Below, one piece after another: positions 45,341-54,291 of a stretch of 64,000 nt of DNA. Within the stretch, counting starts at the first letter, position 1; each line of letters begins with the position of its first letter. The notes under the pieces are model-generated. The model ran no database searches. It was not told the DNA's origin and was given only the letters and a program-made list of their open reading frames with translations. Location of the stretch: NCBI GenBank assembly GCA_947504705.1, contig CANNIA010000007.1, positions 59,443 to 123,442 on the forward strand. The letters run 5' to 3'. The DNA comes from Paracoccaceae bacterium (lineage in GTDB: Bacteria; Pseudomonadota; Alphaproteobacteria; Rhodobacterales; Rhodobacteraceae). The translations under genes and the position numbers were made by a program.

Positions 45341-45735
45341 CGCTTTAGCCCGATGACCAGCGCCAAGGCGCCAAGGAAGACATGCGGCAGCGAGGACAGG
45401 ATTTTAAGCTTTACCGGCAGGTCAAGCCAGCCCCAGGTGAAGATGCCAAGGTCAAGGAAGCCCGATCCGGCAAAGCAACCCAGAACGCCGTCCAAAAGAT
45501 AAAGCGCTCCGAAGAGGATCAGGAACATCCTGGACGCCCGCAGCGACAGGATCGCCGCCACCAGCGCCCAAAGGGCCGAGGCCAGATGCAGCGCGTCGTC
45601 ATAGATATCCAGCGCGAAGATGCCGAAGGTGCGGCCTTGGGCATCGATGATGCCGGGAATTGGCAGGTAATTCAGACTGGCGACCAGAGCCAGAACGACG
45701 GCATAGCCGAAGGCGGTTTTCCGTTGCAGCATCAT
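45337..45735 (-). CDS. Four-helix integral membrane protein
   Basis: A 132-residue protein with four membrane segments (about 7-25, 45-65, 70-92, 110-130), including LDIYDDALHLASALWALVAAIL and LFGALYLLDGVLGCFAGSGFLDLG. It begins with tandem ATGs at 45735, 1 nt after the flavoprotein stop, and ends in a 4-nt overlap with the next gene. It resembles DUF4383-type small membrane proteins, but I am not sure. Confidence 0.75.
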   Translation of the reverse strand: MMLQRKTAFGYAVVLALVASLNYLPIPGIIDAQGRTFGIFALDIYDDALHLASALWALVAAILSLRASRMFLILFGALYLLDGVLGCFAGSGFLDLGIFTWGWLDLPVKLKILSSLPHVFLGALALVIGLKR

Positions 45736-45736
45736 G

Positions 45737-47212
45737 TCAGTCCTTTGCCAAATAGGCGTCCCAAAGGGCATTGCGCAGCCTAAGGCCGGGGTCGACCTGT
45801 CGCTTCAGAGTGATGAATTCGGCCGTCCGGCCATAGCACCGGCGGAACTGATCCACCGTCGCATGGGGCCGGTAGGGAAGATAGTAGCTGCCACCGATGG
45901 CCAGCACCGCGTCGATCATCTCAGCCGTCATGCGTGCCATGTCCGCCTCGGCCCGCGCGGTCATCTCTTGGCTGAAGAGGAGAACCGAGGCGATGCGCGG
46001 ACCCTGCGGCGCATAGGAGAGCATCGCGGTCGGATCCTGCGCGACCCAGCGGAGGGTGATGTTCAACAGTTCCTGATAGCTGCCCGGGATAATCACCTTG
46101 GCAGCGGCGATAAAGTCGCCAAATCGCTCCGGGGCCACGAAATATTCGTGCAAGATGTCGGTGCGGGTCGGGTCGTGGTCATCCAGCGTGATCACCGGTT
46201 CGTTCATGAGGGAGGACCGGCTGGACGCCCCCGCCAGCATCGCGCCAATGCCGGTTTCGATTCCCCAGCGGCGGCGCTTCACCCATTCGTTGCCCGGCTG
46301 CGCCCGGAAGATCGCGCGGGAGGCTTTGGACAGGAACCCCGAGCCGACAGCAGGGGGGATGTCGCCTTCGATGGGGCGATAGGTGACCATCATCGCGTCG
46401 TCAAAGAACCCCTCGCGGTCGATGTTCAAACGGCCATAACCCATCGGGGTCGAGCCGTCGGCGGTTTTCACGAAAGCACTGGCAAATTCGGCGGCGGGCA
46501 GGGTTTCGAAGGTCGGCTCCAGAAGCTGATTCGGCACCGCCTCGACCTCCAGCTCGGTGATCAGTCCGATCAGGCCGTAGCCGCCCATCGCCGCGCCGAA
46601 AAGATCGGCGTTTTCCGTGCGGGAGGCGGTTACAAGGCTGCCATCGGCCAGCATCATCTGCACCGACCGCACGGTTGACCCCATCGGACCAAAGGGCATG
46701 GGCCAGCCATGGGCGTTGACCGAAAAGGTCGAAGCAACGCCGAAATCCGCGTTTGATTGCATGACCTTGGGCGACAGACCCATGGGATCCAGCGCGGTGA
46801 TGACCTGATGCCAGCGGGTTCCAGCCTGCACGGTATAGGTCTCGGCCCCCGGTTCCACCGTGACCATCGGCGTGTCGAAAGTGATGGCATGACCATCACG
46901 CGGGATCGACTGGCCGCCCATCGAATGGCGCGCGGCAGACAGGTTCACCGGGCGGCCTGCGGCCTCGGCCTCTTTCAATTCGGCCCGCAGGGCGGCGATC
47001 AGCGCGTCGCCGGGTGGGTCCGTGACCACGATATGCTTGAAGATCGGGGTTTCCGACAGAAGCGAGGCGTCGTTCAGCGTGGCCTCACTCCCCTGTGGAG
47101 TGATGATCTGAACCCCGTCCAACGAAGGGTTCGAAGACCCCATCCAGCGGGTGCCGATGACCCCTAGTGCCGCCCCGGCCCCGAACAGGGCCGCCCGTCG
47201 TGTCAGCGCCAT
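45737..47212 (-). CDS. Exported FAD-linked oxidase (PCMH/VAO family)
   Basis: A 491-residue protein with a Tat-type signal (ALTRRAALFGAGAALGVIG). The FAD-binding PCMH domain has PVNLSAARHSMGGQSIPRDGHAITFD, VQAGTRWHQVITALDPMGLSPKVMQS, ASTFSVNAHGWPMPFGPMGSTVRSVQMMLADG and GGYGLIGLITELEVEA. No clear His for covalent FAD beyond NAHGW/ARHS is assigned by eye. Relatives oxidise sugars, lactones or aromatic alcohols. ATG 47212 has GGGAG upstream. It leads a four-gene operon that runs to 44017. Confidence 0.88.
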   Translation of the reverse strand: MALTRRAALFGAGAALGVIGTRWMGSSNPSLDGVQIITPQGSEATLNDASLLSETPIFKHIVVTDPPGDALIAALRAELKEAEAAGRPVNLSAARHSMGGQSIPRDGHAITFDTPMVTVEPGAETYTVQAGTRWHQVITALDPMGLSPKVMQSNADFGVASTFSVNAHGWPMPFGPMGSTVRSVQMMLADGSLVTASRTENADLFGAAMGGYGLIGLITELEVEAVPNQLLEPTFETLPAAEFASAFVKTADGSTPMGYGRLNIDREGFFDDAMMVTYRPIEGDIPPAVGSGFLSKASRAIFRAQPGNEWVKRRRWGIETGIGAMLAGASSRSSLMNEPVITLDDHDPTRTDILHEYFVAPERFGDFIAAAKVIIPGSYQELLNITLRWVAQDPTAMLSYAPQGPRIASVLLFSQEMTARAEADMARMTAEMIDAVLAIGGSYYLPYRPHATVDQFRRCYGRTAEFITLKRQVDPGLRLRNALWDAYLAKD

Positions 47213-47287
47213 CTGGCACTCCCGTTTTGTTTCGCATGGTAAGGATGACCGCCCCTTAGTCATCCGTCCAGTCAGCAAAACCTTAGG

Positions 47288-47791
47288 TCAGGCGCGGATG
47301 AGGAGCCGGGTTCCGGGCACCACTCGTTCGGCGATCCATCGCAGGTCGGGCCTTGCAAAGGCGACGCAGCCTGCCGTCGGCACGCCGGGTCTGCGCCATT
47401 GATGGACAAAGATCGCCGACCCCCGGCCCGGAACTGAATTTGGCCAGTTCCAGTCGGTGATCAGCACGAGATCATACATCGGATCGGCCCGACGCAAGTG
47501 TTCGTGGCTGAACCGGTGCGGCGTGCGGACAAGGTGATTGTAGTCCGGGTCGTTCGGGTCGTCCGACCACAAGTCCATTGGTCCGATGGGTTGTGCCCAG
47601 CCCGTGAGTGGCGCGATACGGTCAGCGCGGTAGAGCATGCCGGTGATCCGCAGCTTTCCCGCCGGGGTCGCCCCATCGCCTTCGCGCTTCGCTCCCGGTG
47701 GGGCGACGCCACCGCGGCCGATGCTGCAGGGGAACCTGCGTCCATGAAACCATGCGCTCATGCGGGTGACGACAATGTCGTCCGGCGTCAC
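47288..47791 (-). CDS. L,D-transpeptidase (YkuD domain), minimal form
   Basis: A 167-residue protein with the YkuD catalytic region [27 protein letters not shown]: His and Cys are in place, with TAGC instead of the usual SHGC. N-terminal part includes [28 protein letters not shown], typical of the family. There is no signal peptide, which is odd for a peptidoglycan cross-linker and recalls the short, cytosolic-looking members of the family. Its ATG overlaps the ribA stop by 4 nt. Confidence 0.88.
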   Translation of the reverse strand: MTPDDIVVTRMSAWFHGRRFPCSIGRGGVAPPGAKREGDGATPAGKLRITGMLYRADRIAPLTGWAQPIGPMDLWSDDPNDPDYNHLVRTPHRFSHEHLRRADPMYDLVLITDWNWPNSVPGRGSAIFVHQWRRPGVPTAGCVAFARPDLRWIAERVVPGTRLLIRA

Positions 47792-48876
47792 GGCAGGTGG
47801 CCCGATTTCGCCACCTTGGTGGCCAGATAGTCGCGGTTCTCAGGCGTTTCACCCACGCGCATCGGCACACGTTCGGTGACCTGCAAGCCGCAACTTTCCA
47901 TCATCGCGACCTTTTTCGGGTTGTTGGTCAAGAGGCGGGCCGACGAAAATCCCAGCTTGCGCAGGATGTCAGCGCCAAGGCGGAAGTCGCGCTCGTCATC
48001 CTCGAACCCCAGCCGGTGGTTGGCTTCGACCGTGTCAAAGCCTTGATCCTGCAGCGAATAGGCCCGCATCTTGTTGGCAAGGCCGATGCCCCGACCTTCT
48101 TGGTTGAGATAAAGGAGAACCCCCGCGCCTTCCTCGCCCATCTGGGCCAAGGCGGCGCGCAACTGCGGCCCGCAATCGCATTTCAGGCTGCCGATCACAT
48201 CGCCGGTAAAGCAGGCGGAATGCAGGCGCGCAAGGACCGGCTGGCTGCGGTTGGGACGGCCGATTTCGATGGCGTAATGCTCGTCCCCGCCATCCTCGGG
48301 GCGGAAGACATGCACCCGACCGGCGCTGGAGGCGATCAGGGGTACGCGGGCGGAAACCACCTCGGCCATCGGCGGCAGAAGGGCCAGGACAGGGGCGATA
48401 TCCTCCAGCACCAGAAAGGTCAGCCCGTGTTCGGCGGCCAGCGCCATGCCGTTTTGCACCGGAACCATCAGTGCCGCTGGCAGAAGATGCGCGGCTTTGG
48501 CCAGCGCAATCGCCGCGCGGGCCAGATCGGCGGGGCCTTCCCGCAGGGACTGCAAGGGTCCCTTCATTGGCATCCGCAGATCATCCGCCGGGTCCGCCAC
48601 CGATCGCAGCCAGCCAAGGTTGGCATCGGATGGCGGCACGATCCGCGCAAGGTCGCCGTCATAGGCGCGCGCCTTTAGCGTGGTCGCCCGCCGTTCGGTG
48701 ATCGCCAGAACCGGCGTGCCGAACCCCCGCAGATCGGCCAACCGCGCCTGATCCAGCGCCTCGACCGACACAACAAGCGCCGCCGCGCCCGCACCAGACA
48801 GCACGACAGGCACACCCATCCGCAGATCGCTGCGGGCGCGGGTCAGGCGTTCGGGGATGGAAAGGGCAAGAACCAT
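47788..48876 (-). CDS. ribA: GTP cyclohydrolase II with degenerate RibB-like N-terminal half
   Basis: A 362-residue protein. The C-terminal half (about 165-362) is a full RibA: zinc ligands in [21 protein letters not shown], then [30 protein letters not shown] and LLTNNPKKV. It opens GTP in riboflavin synthesis. The N-terminal half (about 10-160) has the outline of a DHBP synthase ([20 protein letters not shown]) but lacks the acidic DxEDRENEGD-type active site, so RibB activity is unlikely. ATG 48876 is chosen by family start; an earlier frame reaches 48957. Confidence 0.93.
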   Translation of the reverse strand: MVLALSIPERLTRARSDLRMGVPVVLSGAGAAALVVSVEALDQARLADLRGFGTPVLAITERRATTLKARAYDGDLARIVPPSDANLGWLRSVADPADDLRMPMKGPLQSLREGPADLARAAIALAKAAHLLPAALMVPVQNGMALAAEHGLTFLVLEDIAPVLALLPPMAEVVSARVPLIASSAGRVHVFRPEDGGDEHYAIEIGRPNRSQPVLARLHSACFTGDVIGSLKCDCGPQLRAALAQMGEEGAGVLLYLNQEGRGIGLANKMRAYSLQDQGFDTVEANHRLGFEDDERDFRLGADILRKLGFSSARLLTNNPKKVAMMESCGLQVTERVPMRVGETPENRDYLATKVAKSGHLP

Positions 48877-49014
48877 GCGCCCATCCATAGCCCCCGGGTG
48901 AAGAAATTGAAACATATCCCGGCAATCCGACACGTCCGCGTGAGGCTTTGAAAGCATGGCTTGTTGAAATCGTGATCAAGGCGCATCTGATGCCCAACAG
49001 CATAGGAGGCACCC

Positions 49015-49701
49015 ATGGCCGGACTGCGTAAGATCCTTCTTGTCGACGACGACGACGACCTGCGCGAAGCGCTGAGCGAACAACTGGTGATGACCGAGGA
49101 TTTCGATGTCTTCGAGGCAGGAACCGGCGCGGAAGGCATGGAAAAGGTCAAGGCCGGGCTTTTTGACCTTGTGATCCTCGACGTGGGCCTGCCCGACACC
49201 GATGGCCGCGAATTGTGCCGCCGGATGCGGAAAAGCGGCGTCAAATGCCCGATCCTGATGCTTACCGGGCATGACACCGACAGCGACACCATCCTTGGCC
49301 TTGATGCCGGGGCGAATGACTATGTGACCAAACCTTTCAAGTTCCCGGTGCTTCTGGCCCGCATCCGCGCCCAGCTTCGCACTCATGAACAGTCGGAAGA
49401 CGCGATCTTCCAGCTGGGGCCCTATACCTTCAAGCCCGCCCAGAAGATGCTGGTGGACGAGAAGGAAAAGAAGATCCGCCTGACTGAAAAAGAGACCAAC
49501 ATCCTGAAATACCTCTACCGCTCCACTTCTGGAGTGGTCGCGCGCGATGTGCTGCTGCATGAGGTCTGGGGCTATAACGCCGGGGTCACCACCCACACGC
49601 TGGAAACCCACATCTACCGATTGCGCCAGAAGATCGAACCCGATCCCTCGAACGCGCGGCTTTTGGTCACGGAAAGTGGCGGCTATCGGTTGGTGGCCTG
49701 A
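49015..49701 (+). CDS. cenR: OmpR-family response regulator, CenR-like, orphan
   Basis: A 228-residue response regulator. The receiver domain (about 5-120) has ILLVDDDDD (acidic pocket), the phospho-acceptor in LVILDVGLPDTDG and YVTKPFKFPVLLARI. The winged-helix domain (about 130-228) has LTEKETNILKYLYRSTSGVVARDVLLHEVWGYNAGVTTHTLETHIYRLRQKIE. No histidine kinase gene is next to it. Sequence character and orphan state fit CenR, the essential envelope/division regulator described in Rhodobacter and Caulobacter; the symbol is tentative. Confidence 0.7.
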   Translation: MAGLRKILLVDDDDDLREALSEQLVMTEDFDVFEAGTGAEGMEKVKAGLFDLVILDVGLPDTDGRELCRRMRKSGVKCPILMLTGHDTDSDTILGLDAGANDYVTKPFKFPVLLARIRAQLRTHEQSEDAIFQLGPYTFKPAQKMLVDEKEKKIRLTEKETNILKYLYRSTSGVVARDVLLHEVWGYNAGVTTHTLETHIYRLRQKIEPDPSNARLLVTESGGYRLVA

Positions 49702-49783
49702 AGACCGCGAAAATGAGGCGTCTCTGCCGCAGCTGCCTGTGGCAGAGAAGCAACAGCCCGAAAATCTTGCGGACTAGGGCGCA

Positions 49784-49912
49784 TTGTTTCCGAGATTTGG
49801 TGTTACATTATGATGAGCATACGTTGTGCACCGGTTCCCTTGGTCGCGTCGGGGTTATGGCGCGGCATCCTCCCTGTTGGACCTGGCCGGGCTTTCGCCC
49901 GGCCTCATTTTT
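49784..49912 (+). ncRNA. Candidate small RNA between response regulator and MFS genes
   Basis: TTGTTT (49784-49789) with CATTAT (49806-49811, spacing 16) or TATGAT (49809-49814) form a possible promoter. About 100 nt later a perfect 8-bp hairpin GGCCGGGC-TTTC-GCCCGGCC (49885-49904) is followed by TCATTTTT, an intrinsic terminator. The body contains CCTCCC (49869-49874), the anti-Shine-Dalgarno motif seen in rhodobacterial sRNAs. A 34-codon frame spans it but runs through the terminator, so coding is unlikely. The hairpin could also just end the response-regulator mRNA. Confidence 0.45.
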
Positions 49913-51128
49913 AACTCAACTTCAGAGCCTTGATCGAAAACGCCAGCATCACAAGCCCGCCAAGGGTTGCCACCACAAAGGGCAGGTGCAAGGCCCAGTC
50001 ACCCAGCGGCTGACCAAGGGCCACCAAACCCCCACCCAACAGCGACCCGAACGGACGCAGGCCCGAACCGATCCAGCGATAGACCCCGTTGACCCGACCC
50101 AGAAGCGGCGCCGGAATATGCCGCTGGCGGTAGCTGACTGTCGCCACGTTCCATGTCATCGAGGTCAAGGCGTCTCCGAACAGGGCGAGCCCGGCAAACC
50201 AGGGGTTGCGCGTGAAGATCAAGACCGAGGTGGACAGGCAAAACCCCACGACCGATAGCAACAACCCGCGTCGCACCCCGATGCGGGCAATGAGCCAGGG
50301 CGCAGCAAAGCCCCCGGCCAGCCCGCCCAAGGCCAAGCTCGACAAAAGCGCCCCATAACCAACCGGGCCCAGCCCCAGCGCGTCCTGCGCGAACAGCACC
50401 ATGACCGCCCAGATCACCTGATAGAGGAAGTTATAGGCCCCCAGAACCATCGCAAGGTTCCGCAAAGGCGGGTTTGACCAAAGCCAGTGCAACCCTTCCC
50501 TCAGGGCGGGCAGAAACGGCTTTTGAACCTCCCGCGGGCGGGTAGCGGGCCGGACTGAAGAAACCAGCAGGGCCGAAGCGATCAGCATCACCGCCTCAAA
50601 CCCGAAGGCCAAAGAGATCGACACCGCAATCAAAACCCCCGCCAAGGGCGGTCCGATGAACTGCCACATCGCGATTTCCGAAACCTGCAGCGTTGCGTTC
50701 GCCGCCTCAAGCCGGTCCTTTGGCACGACCTGCGGCAGAATGGTCTGGGCAGTATTGTCGCGCAGCACATCGTTGGACCCCTGCAGAAAGGCCAGGGCGA
50801 ACAGCCCCCAAAGTGCCGCCGTTCCCGGTTCGGCAAGGACCGACAGCGCCAGCACCGCCACCGCCAGCCCCGCATGCACCAGATTGCAGACCATGATCGT
50901 CAGCCGGTGGTCCAGCCGGTCGGTCAAGACCCCGGCGGGAAGGGCCAGAAACAGCCACGGCAATTGCGGGGCCATGGAAATCGTGCCGATCAGCAGGGGG
51001 TCGCGGGTCAGGATCGTGGCCAGCCAGGGGAAAGCAAGACTGAACACCCCCGACCCAAGCTGCGCCAAGGCCGAAGCGCCGATAAAGCGCCGGAATGTCA
51101 GGTTCTGCCAAAGGGTGCTGTCTTGCAT
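49911..51128 (-). CDS. MFS transporter (EntS-like exporter class)
   Basis: A 405-residue transporter with about 12 membrane helices and the MFS loop AGVLTDRLDHRLTIMVCN (motif A, about residue 62). The start MQDSTLWQNLTFRRFIGASALAQLGSGVFSLAFPWLA is typical of the MFS_3 class, which exports siderophores and other small molecules. ATG 51128 is chosen as the family start; the long upstream frame is antisense to xthA. It diverges from xthA with 100 nt between. Confidence 0.9.
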   Translation of the reverse strand: MQDSTLWQNLTFRRFIGASALAQLGSGVFSLAFPWLATILTRDPLLIGTISMAPQLPWLFLALPAGVLTDRLDHRLTIMVCNLVHAGLAVAVLALSVLAEPGTAALWGLFALAFLQGSNDVLRDNTAQTILPQVVPKDRLEAANATLQVSEIAMWQFIGPPLAGVLIAVSISLAFGFEAVMLIASALLVSSVRPATRPREVQKPFLPALREGLHWLWSNPPLRNLAMVLGAYNFLYQVIWAVMVLFAQDALGLGPVGYGALLSSLALGGLAGGFAAPWLIARIGVRRGLLLSVVGFCLSTSVLIFTRNPWFAGLALFGDALTSMTWNVATVSYRQRHIPAPLLGRVNGVYRWIGSGLRPFGSLLGGGLVALGQPLGDWALHLPFVVATLGGLVMLAFSIKALKLS

Positions 51129-51228
51129 GGCGGGACCCTGAACTTGGCCCCTGTCGGCGTCAAGGACCGGCCTATCGGCTTGAGCTTGCCCGCCCCAAAG
51201 CCTAGGGTTTGCGGCAAAGGAGACCCCA

Positions 51229-52017
51229 ATGCCCTTCACCCTCGCCACCTGGAACATCAACTCGGTCCGCCTGCGCGAAGGGCTGGTCGCAAAGCTGATG
51301 GCCGAGGAAAGCCCCGATATCCTTTGTCTGCAGGAATGCAAAAGCCCGGTAGAGCTGATCCCGCTGGAACAGTTTCAGGCGCTTGGCTACCGCTACATGG
51401 TGGCCCGCGGGCAGAAGGGCTATAACGGCGTGGCGATCCTGTCAAAACTGCCGATCATGGACGCCGGTGACAAGGATTTCGCCCAGTTGGGCCATGCTCG
51501 CCACGTCTCGGCACGGCTGGAAAACGGGGTGACGATCCACAACTGCTATGTCCCCGCTGGCGGCGATATTCCGAACCGCGAAGAAAATGTGAAATTCGGC
51601 CAGAAGCTGGATTTCCTGACCGAGATGCGGGACCATTTCCACTGGGAACGCCCCGACCGCGCCATTCTGGTGGGCGACCTGAACATCGCCCCGCGTGAGG
51701 ATGACGTCTGGGATCACAAATCCCTTCTGAAGATCGTCAGCCACACGCCCATCGAGGTCGACCATTTCGGCGCGGTGATGGAGGCTGGCGGCTGGCAGGA
51801 CGTGACCCGCAACGATATCCGCGACGGCAAGCTTTACAGCTGGTGGAGCTATCGCAGCCCCGACTGGGACAGCGCCGACAAGGGCCGCCGTCTGGACCAC
51901 ATCTGGGCCACGCCCGATATCCTTGGTGCCAGCCACAACAGCCGCATCCTGCGCAGCGTCCGGGGCTGGGACCAACCCAGCGACCACGTCCCGGTGTTCG
52001 CGACGTTTGATCTTTAG
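51229..52017 (+). CDS. xthA: Exodeoxyribonuclease III
   Basis: A 262-residue AP endonuclease/3' exonuclease. It shows FTLATWNINSVRLRE, the metal-binding CLQECKSP, the AILVGDLNIAPREDDVWD segment, HIWATPDIL and the final SDHVPVFATFDL active-site His. It repairs abasic sites and 3' blocks. It ends at a multi-hairpin element shared with the convergent tlpA-like gene. Confidence 0.97.
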   Translation: MPFTLATWNINSVRLREGLVAKLMAEESPDILCLQECKSPVELIPLEQFQALGYRYMVARGQKGYNGVAILSKLPIMDAGDKDFAQLGHARHVSARLENGVTIHNCYVPAGGDIPNREENVKFGQKLDFLTEMRDHFHWERPDRAILVGDLNIAPREDDVWDHKSLLKIVSHTPIEVDHFGAVMEAGGWQDVTRNDIRDGKLYSWWSYRSPDWDSADKGRRLDHIWATPDILGASHNSRILRSVRGWDQPSDHVPVFATFDL

Positions 52018-52074
52018 GAACCAAATTTCTTAAGGAAGAAATTTGTCAGAATCCTTCCTCAAGGATTTTGGTTC
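52018..52074. repeat. Cloverleaf-like intergenic element between xthA and tlpA-like gene
   Basis: Outer stem GAACCAAA (52018-52025) with TTTGGTTC (52067-52074) encloses AAATTTCTT-AAGG-AAGAAATTT (52023-52044) and AATCCTT-CCTC-AAGGATT (52050-52067). Outer and inner stems partly compete. It starts right after the xthA stop and overlaps the first base pairs of the convergent stop. It may act as a bidirectional terminator or a REP-like element. Confidence 0.85.
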
Positions 52075-52612
52075 ACGGCGTCTTGGACAGTTCCGCCATA
52101 ACCGCCAGTGCGCTTTCGCTATCCCACTCGGCATCGCCGATCAGCCGGGCGACTTCCTGCCCGTCGGGGTTCAGGATCACCGTAACCGGCAGGCCCATGA
52201 TCCCCATCGCATGCGCAAGCTCAGACTGCGGATCGCGCAGGATGGGCAGGGTCTTCACCCCGGCTTCGTCAAAGAACCGTTCGATCCCCTCGACGGCGTT
52301 CCGCCCCGTGGCAACAGGCACTACCGCAATCTCGGGCATCGCCGTCTGCAGCCGTTCCAGCGACGGCATCTCGCGCCGACAAGGGGCGCACCATGTCGCC
52401 CAGAAGTTCAGCACCACCCATTTGCCCTTGTACTCGGCCAGCGAATGTCCGCCATCCTCGGCGTCCAGCAGCACCGCCTCGGGCAGGTCAACCGGGGTGT
52501 CGTGCAGGGCAAGCTTCTTCATGTCGCCTTCCAGCAGCCCCGCAACATCGGCGGCGACTGGATTTGCACCAAGGGTCAAGGCCGTATAAAGGACGACCAA
52601 CAGGTTCCGCAT
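52073..52612 (-). CDS. TlpA/ResA-like exported thioredoxin
   Basis: A 179-residue protein with a signal peptide (MRNLLVVLYTALTLGANPVAA) and a thioredoxin fold: KWVVLNFWATWCAPCRREMPSLERL (CAPC active site) and the cis-Pro region MGIMGLPVTVILNPDG. TlpA-like proteins reduce periplasmic disulfides, often for cytochrome c or copper-site maturation. Its ATG lies only 20 bp from the divergent argH ATG, and their Shine-Dalgarno sites overlap (CGGGAG on one strand, GAGG on the other). Confidence 0.92.
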   Translation of the reverse strand: MRNLLVVLYTALTLGANPVAADVAGLLEGDMKKLALHDTPVDLPEAVLLDAEDGGHSLAEYKGKWVVLNFWATWCAPCRREMPSLERLQTAMPEIAVVPVATGRNAVEGIERFFDEAGVKTLPILRDPQSELAHAMGIMGLPVTVILNPDGQEVARLIGDAEWDSESALAVMAELSKTP

Positions 52613-52632
52613 AGTCTACTCCCGAGGCCGAA

Positions 52633-54036
52633 ATGACCGCCGACGCCAATTCCAAATCCGCCAACCAGATGTGGGGCGGGCGCTTTGCCGAAGGACCGGA
52701 CGCGATCATGACGGCGATCAACGCCTCGATCGGGTTCGACCATCGGCTTTACGCCCAGGACATCGCAGGCAGCCGGGCCCATGCGGCGATGCTGGCCGCA
52801 CAGGGTATCATCACGGATAGCGATGCAAAGGCGATTGGGGAAGGCCTGCTCGCGATCTTGTCAGAGATCGAGAGGGGGGAGTTTACCTTCACGACCGCGC
52901 TGGAAGACATCCACCTGAACATCGAGGCCCGGCTAACCGAACGGATTGGCGAGGCTGGCAAGCGCCTGCACACCGGGCGCAGCCGGAACGATCAGGTCGC
53001 CGTCGACTTCCGTCTGTGGGTCCGCGACCAGTGTGACGCCGCCATACAAGGCCTGACCGCGCTGATGCAGGCCTTCCTGGCGCAGGCCGAAGACGGGACC
53101 GATTGGGTCATGCCCGGCTTCACTCACCTGCAAACCGCCCAGCCGGTGACCTGGGGCCATCACATGCTGGCCTATGTCGAGATGCTGGCCCGTGACCGCA
53201 GCCGTTTCGAAGACGCGCGGAAACGGATGAACGAATGCCCCTTGGGCGCGGCGGCTTTGGCGGGCACAAGCTTCCCCATCGACCGCCACGCCACCGCCAA
53301 GGCGCTTGGCTTTGACCGGCCCACCGGGAACAGCCTTGATTCGGTGTCTGACCGCGACTTCGCGCTGGAGTTCCTGTCGGCAGCCAGCATCTGCGCCATG
53401 CACCTTTCCCGCTTTGCCGAGGAATTGGTGATCTGGTCTTCGGCCCAGTTCCGGTTCGTGCGGCTGTCGGACCGCTGGACGACCGGTTCCAGCATCATGC
53501 CGCAAAAGAAGAACCCCGACGCGGCTGAGCTTTTGCGCGCCAAGCTTGGGCGGATTCTGGGGGCGACGGTAGCGCTTTTCACGATCATGAAGGGGCTGCC
53601 GCTGACCTATTCCAAGGACATGCAGGAAGACAAGGAACAGGTCTTCGACGCCGCCGACACGCTGATGCTGGCGCTTGCCGCGATGACCGGCATGGTCGGC
53701 GACATGACCGCGAACCGCGAGGTCCTGAAGACCGCTGCGGCCTCTGGCTTTTCCACGGCAACCGATCTTGCCGACTGGCTGGTGCGTGCCTTGGGCATGC
53801 CCTTCCGCGAGGCGCACCATGTAACCGGCACCCTGGTCGCCCTGGCGGAAGCCAAAGGCTGTGATCTGCCTGATCTGACCCTGGCCGAGATGCAGACCTT
53901 CCACCCCGGCATCCGCGCCGAAGTGTTTGATGTGCTGGGCGTCGAAAACTCCGTCCGCAGCCGCATGTCCTATGGTGGCACTGCCCCCGATCAGGTGCGC
54001 GCCCAGGTGACGCGGTGGAAGGACCAGTTGGCCTAA
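52633..54036 (+). CDS. argH: Argininosuccinate lyase
   Basis: A 467-residue ArgH, which makes arginine and fumarate from argininosuccinate. It has [61 protein letters not shown] and the fumarase/ASL signature [12 protein letters not shown] (about residue 286). Length is normal. No other arg gene is near. It is followed by a tiny lipoprotein gene, a layout also seen before lysA in other proteobacteria. Confidence 0.98.
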   Translation: MTADANSKSANQMWGGRFAEGPDAIMTAINASIGFDHRLYAQDIAGSRAHAAMLAAQGIITDSDAKAIGEGLLAILSEIERGEFTFTTALEDIHLNIEARLTERIGEAGKRLHTGRSRNDQVAVDFRLWVRDQCDAAIQGLTALMQAFLAQAEDGTDWVMPGFTHLQTAQPVTWGHHMLAYVEMLARDRSRFEDARKRMNECPLGAAALAGTSFPIDRHATAKALGFDRPTGNSLDSVSDRDFALEFLSAASICAMHLSRFAEELVIWSSAQFRFVRLSDRWTTGSSIMPQKKNPDAAELLRAKLGRILGATVALFTIMKGLPLTYSKDMQEDKEQVFDAADTLMLALAAMTGMVGDMTANREVLKTAAASGFSTATDLADWLVRALGMPFREAHHVTGTLVALAEAKGCDLPDLTLAEMQTFHPGIRAEVFDVLGVENSVRSRMSYGGTAPDQVRAQVTRWKDQLA

Positions 54037-54162
54037 GCGAGCCCGCGCGGGCGGGATCATGCCGAGCAGTCCTTGACACAGAGGCCGTCGGAATGCCCGA
54101 CCTTGCCTGGGCGTGGTCGTCATGCAACCTTCGTGGCCAGCAATCACCTTTTCGAGGTTCCT

Positions 54163-54291
54163 ATGCCCCGCCTTTTCCTCCTAGCCTGCCTTGCCCTTGC
54201 CGCCTGTGGTGCCGATGGCGCGCCCGAGGCACCGGCCAAATCGGCCGTCACCGTTACGGGTGAGGCAACGGTCGGCGTCGTCATGCAGTGA
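54163..54291 (+). CDS. Tiny LptM-like lipoprotein
   Basis: A 42-residue lipoprotein: MPRLFLLACLALAAC-G with a lipobox (Cys at 15) and CGADGAPEAP, which resembles the CGxxGPLxxP pattern of LptM (YifL), the small lipoprotein that helps LptD oxidise its disulfides. In gammaproteobacteria lptM is also next to lysA/dapF. GAGG lies before the ATG. Its TGA overlaps the GTG start of the next gene (54288-54291). Confidence 0.65.
   Translation: MPRLFLLACLALAACGADGAPEAPAKSAVTVTGEATVGVVMQ

Noticed and set aside
49810..49914. 34-codon frame starting ATGATGAGC
   Set aside because: It runs through the terminator hairpin, lacks a ribosome-binding site, and its composition is not protein-like.
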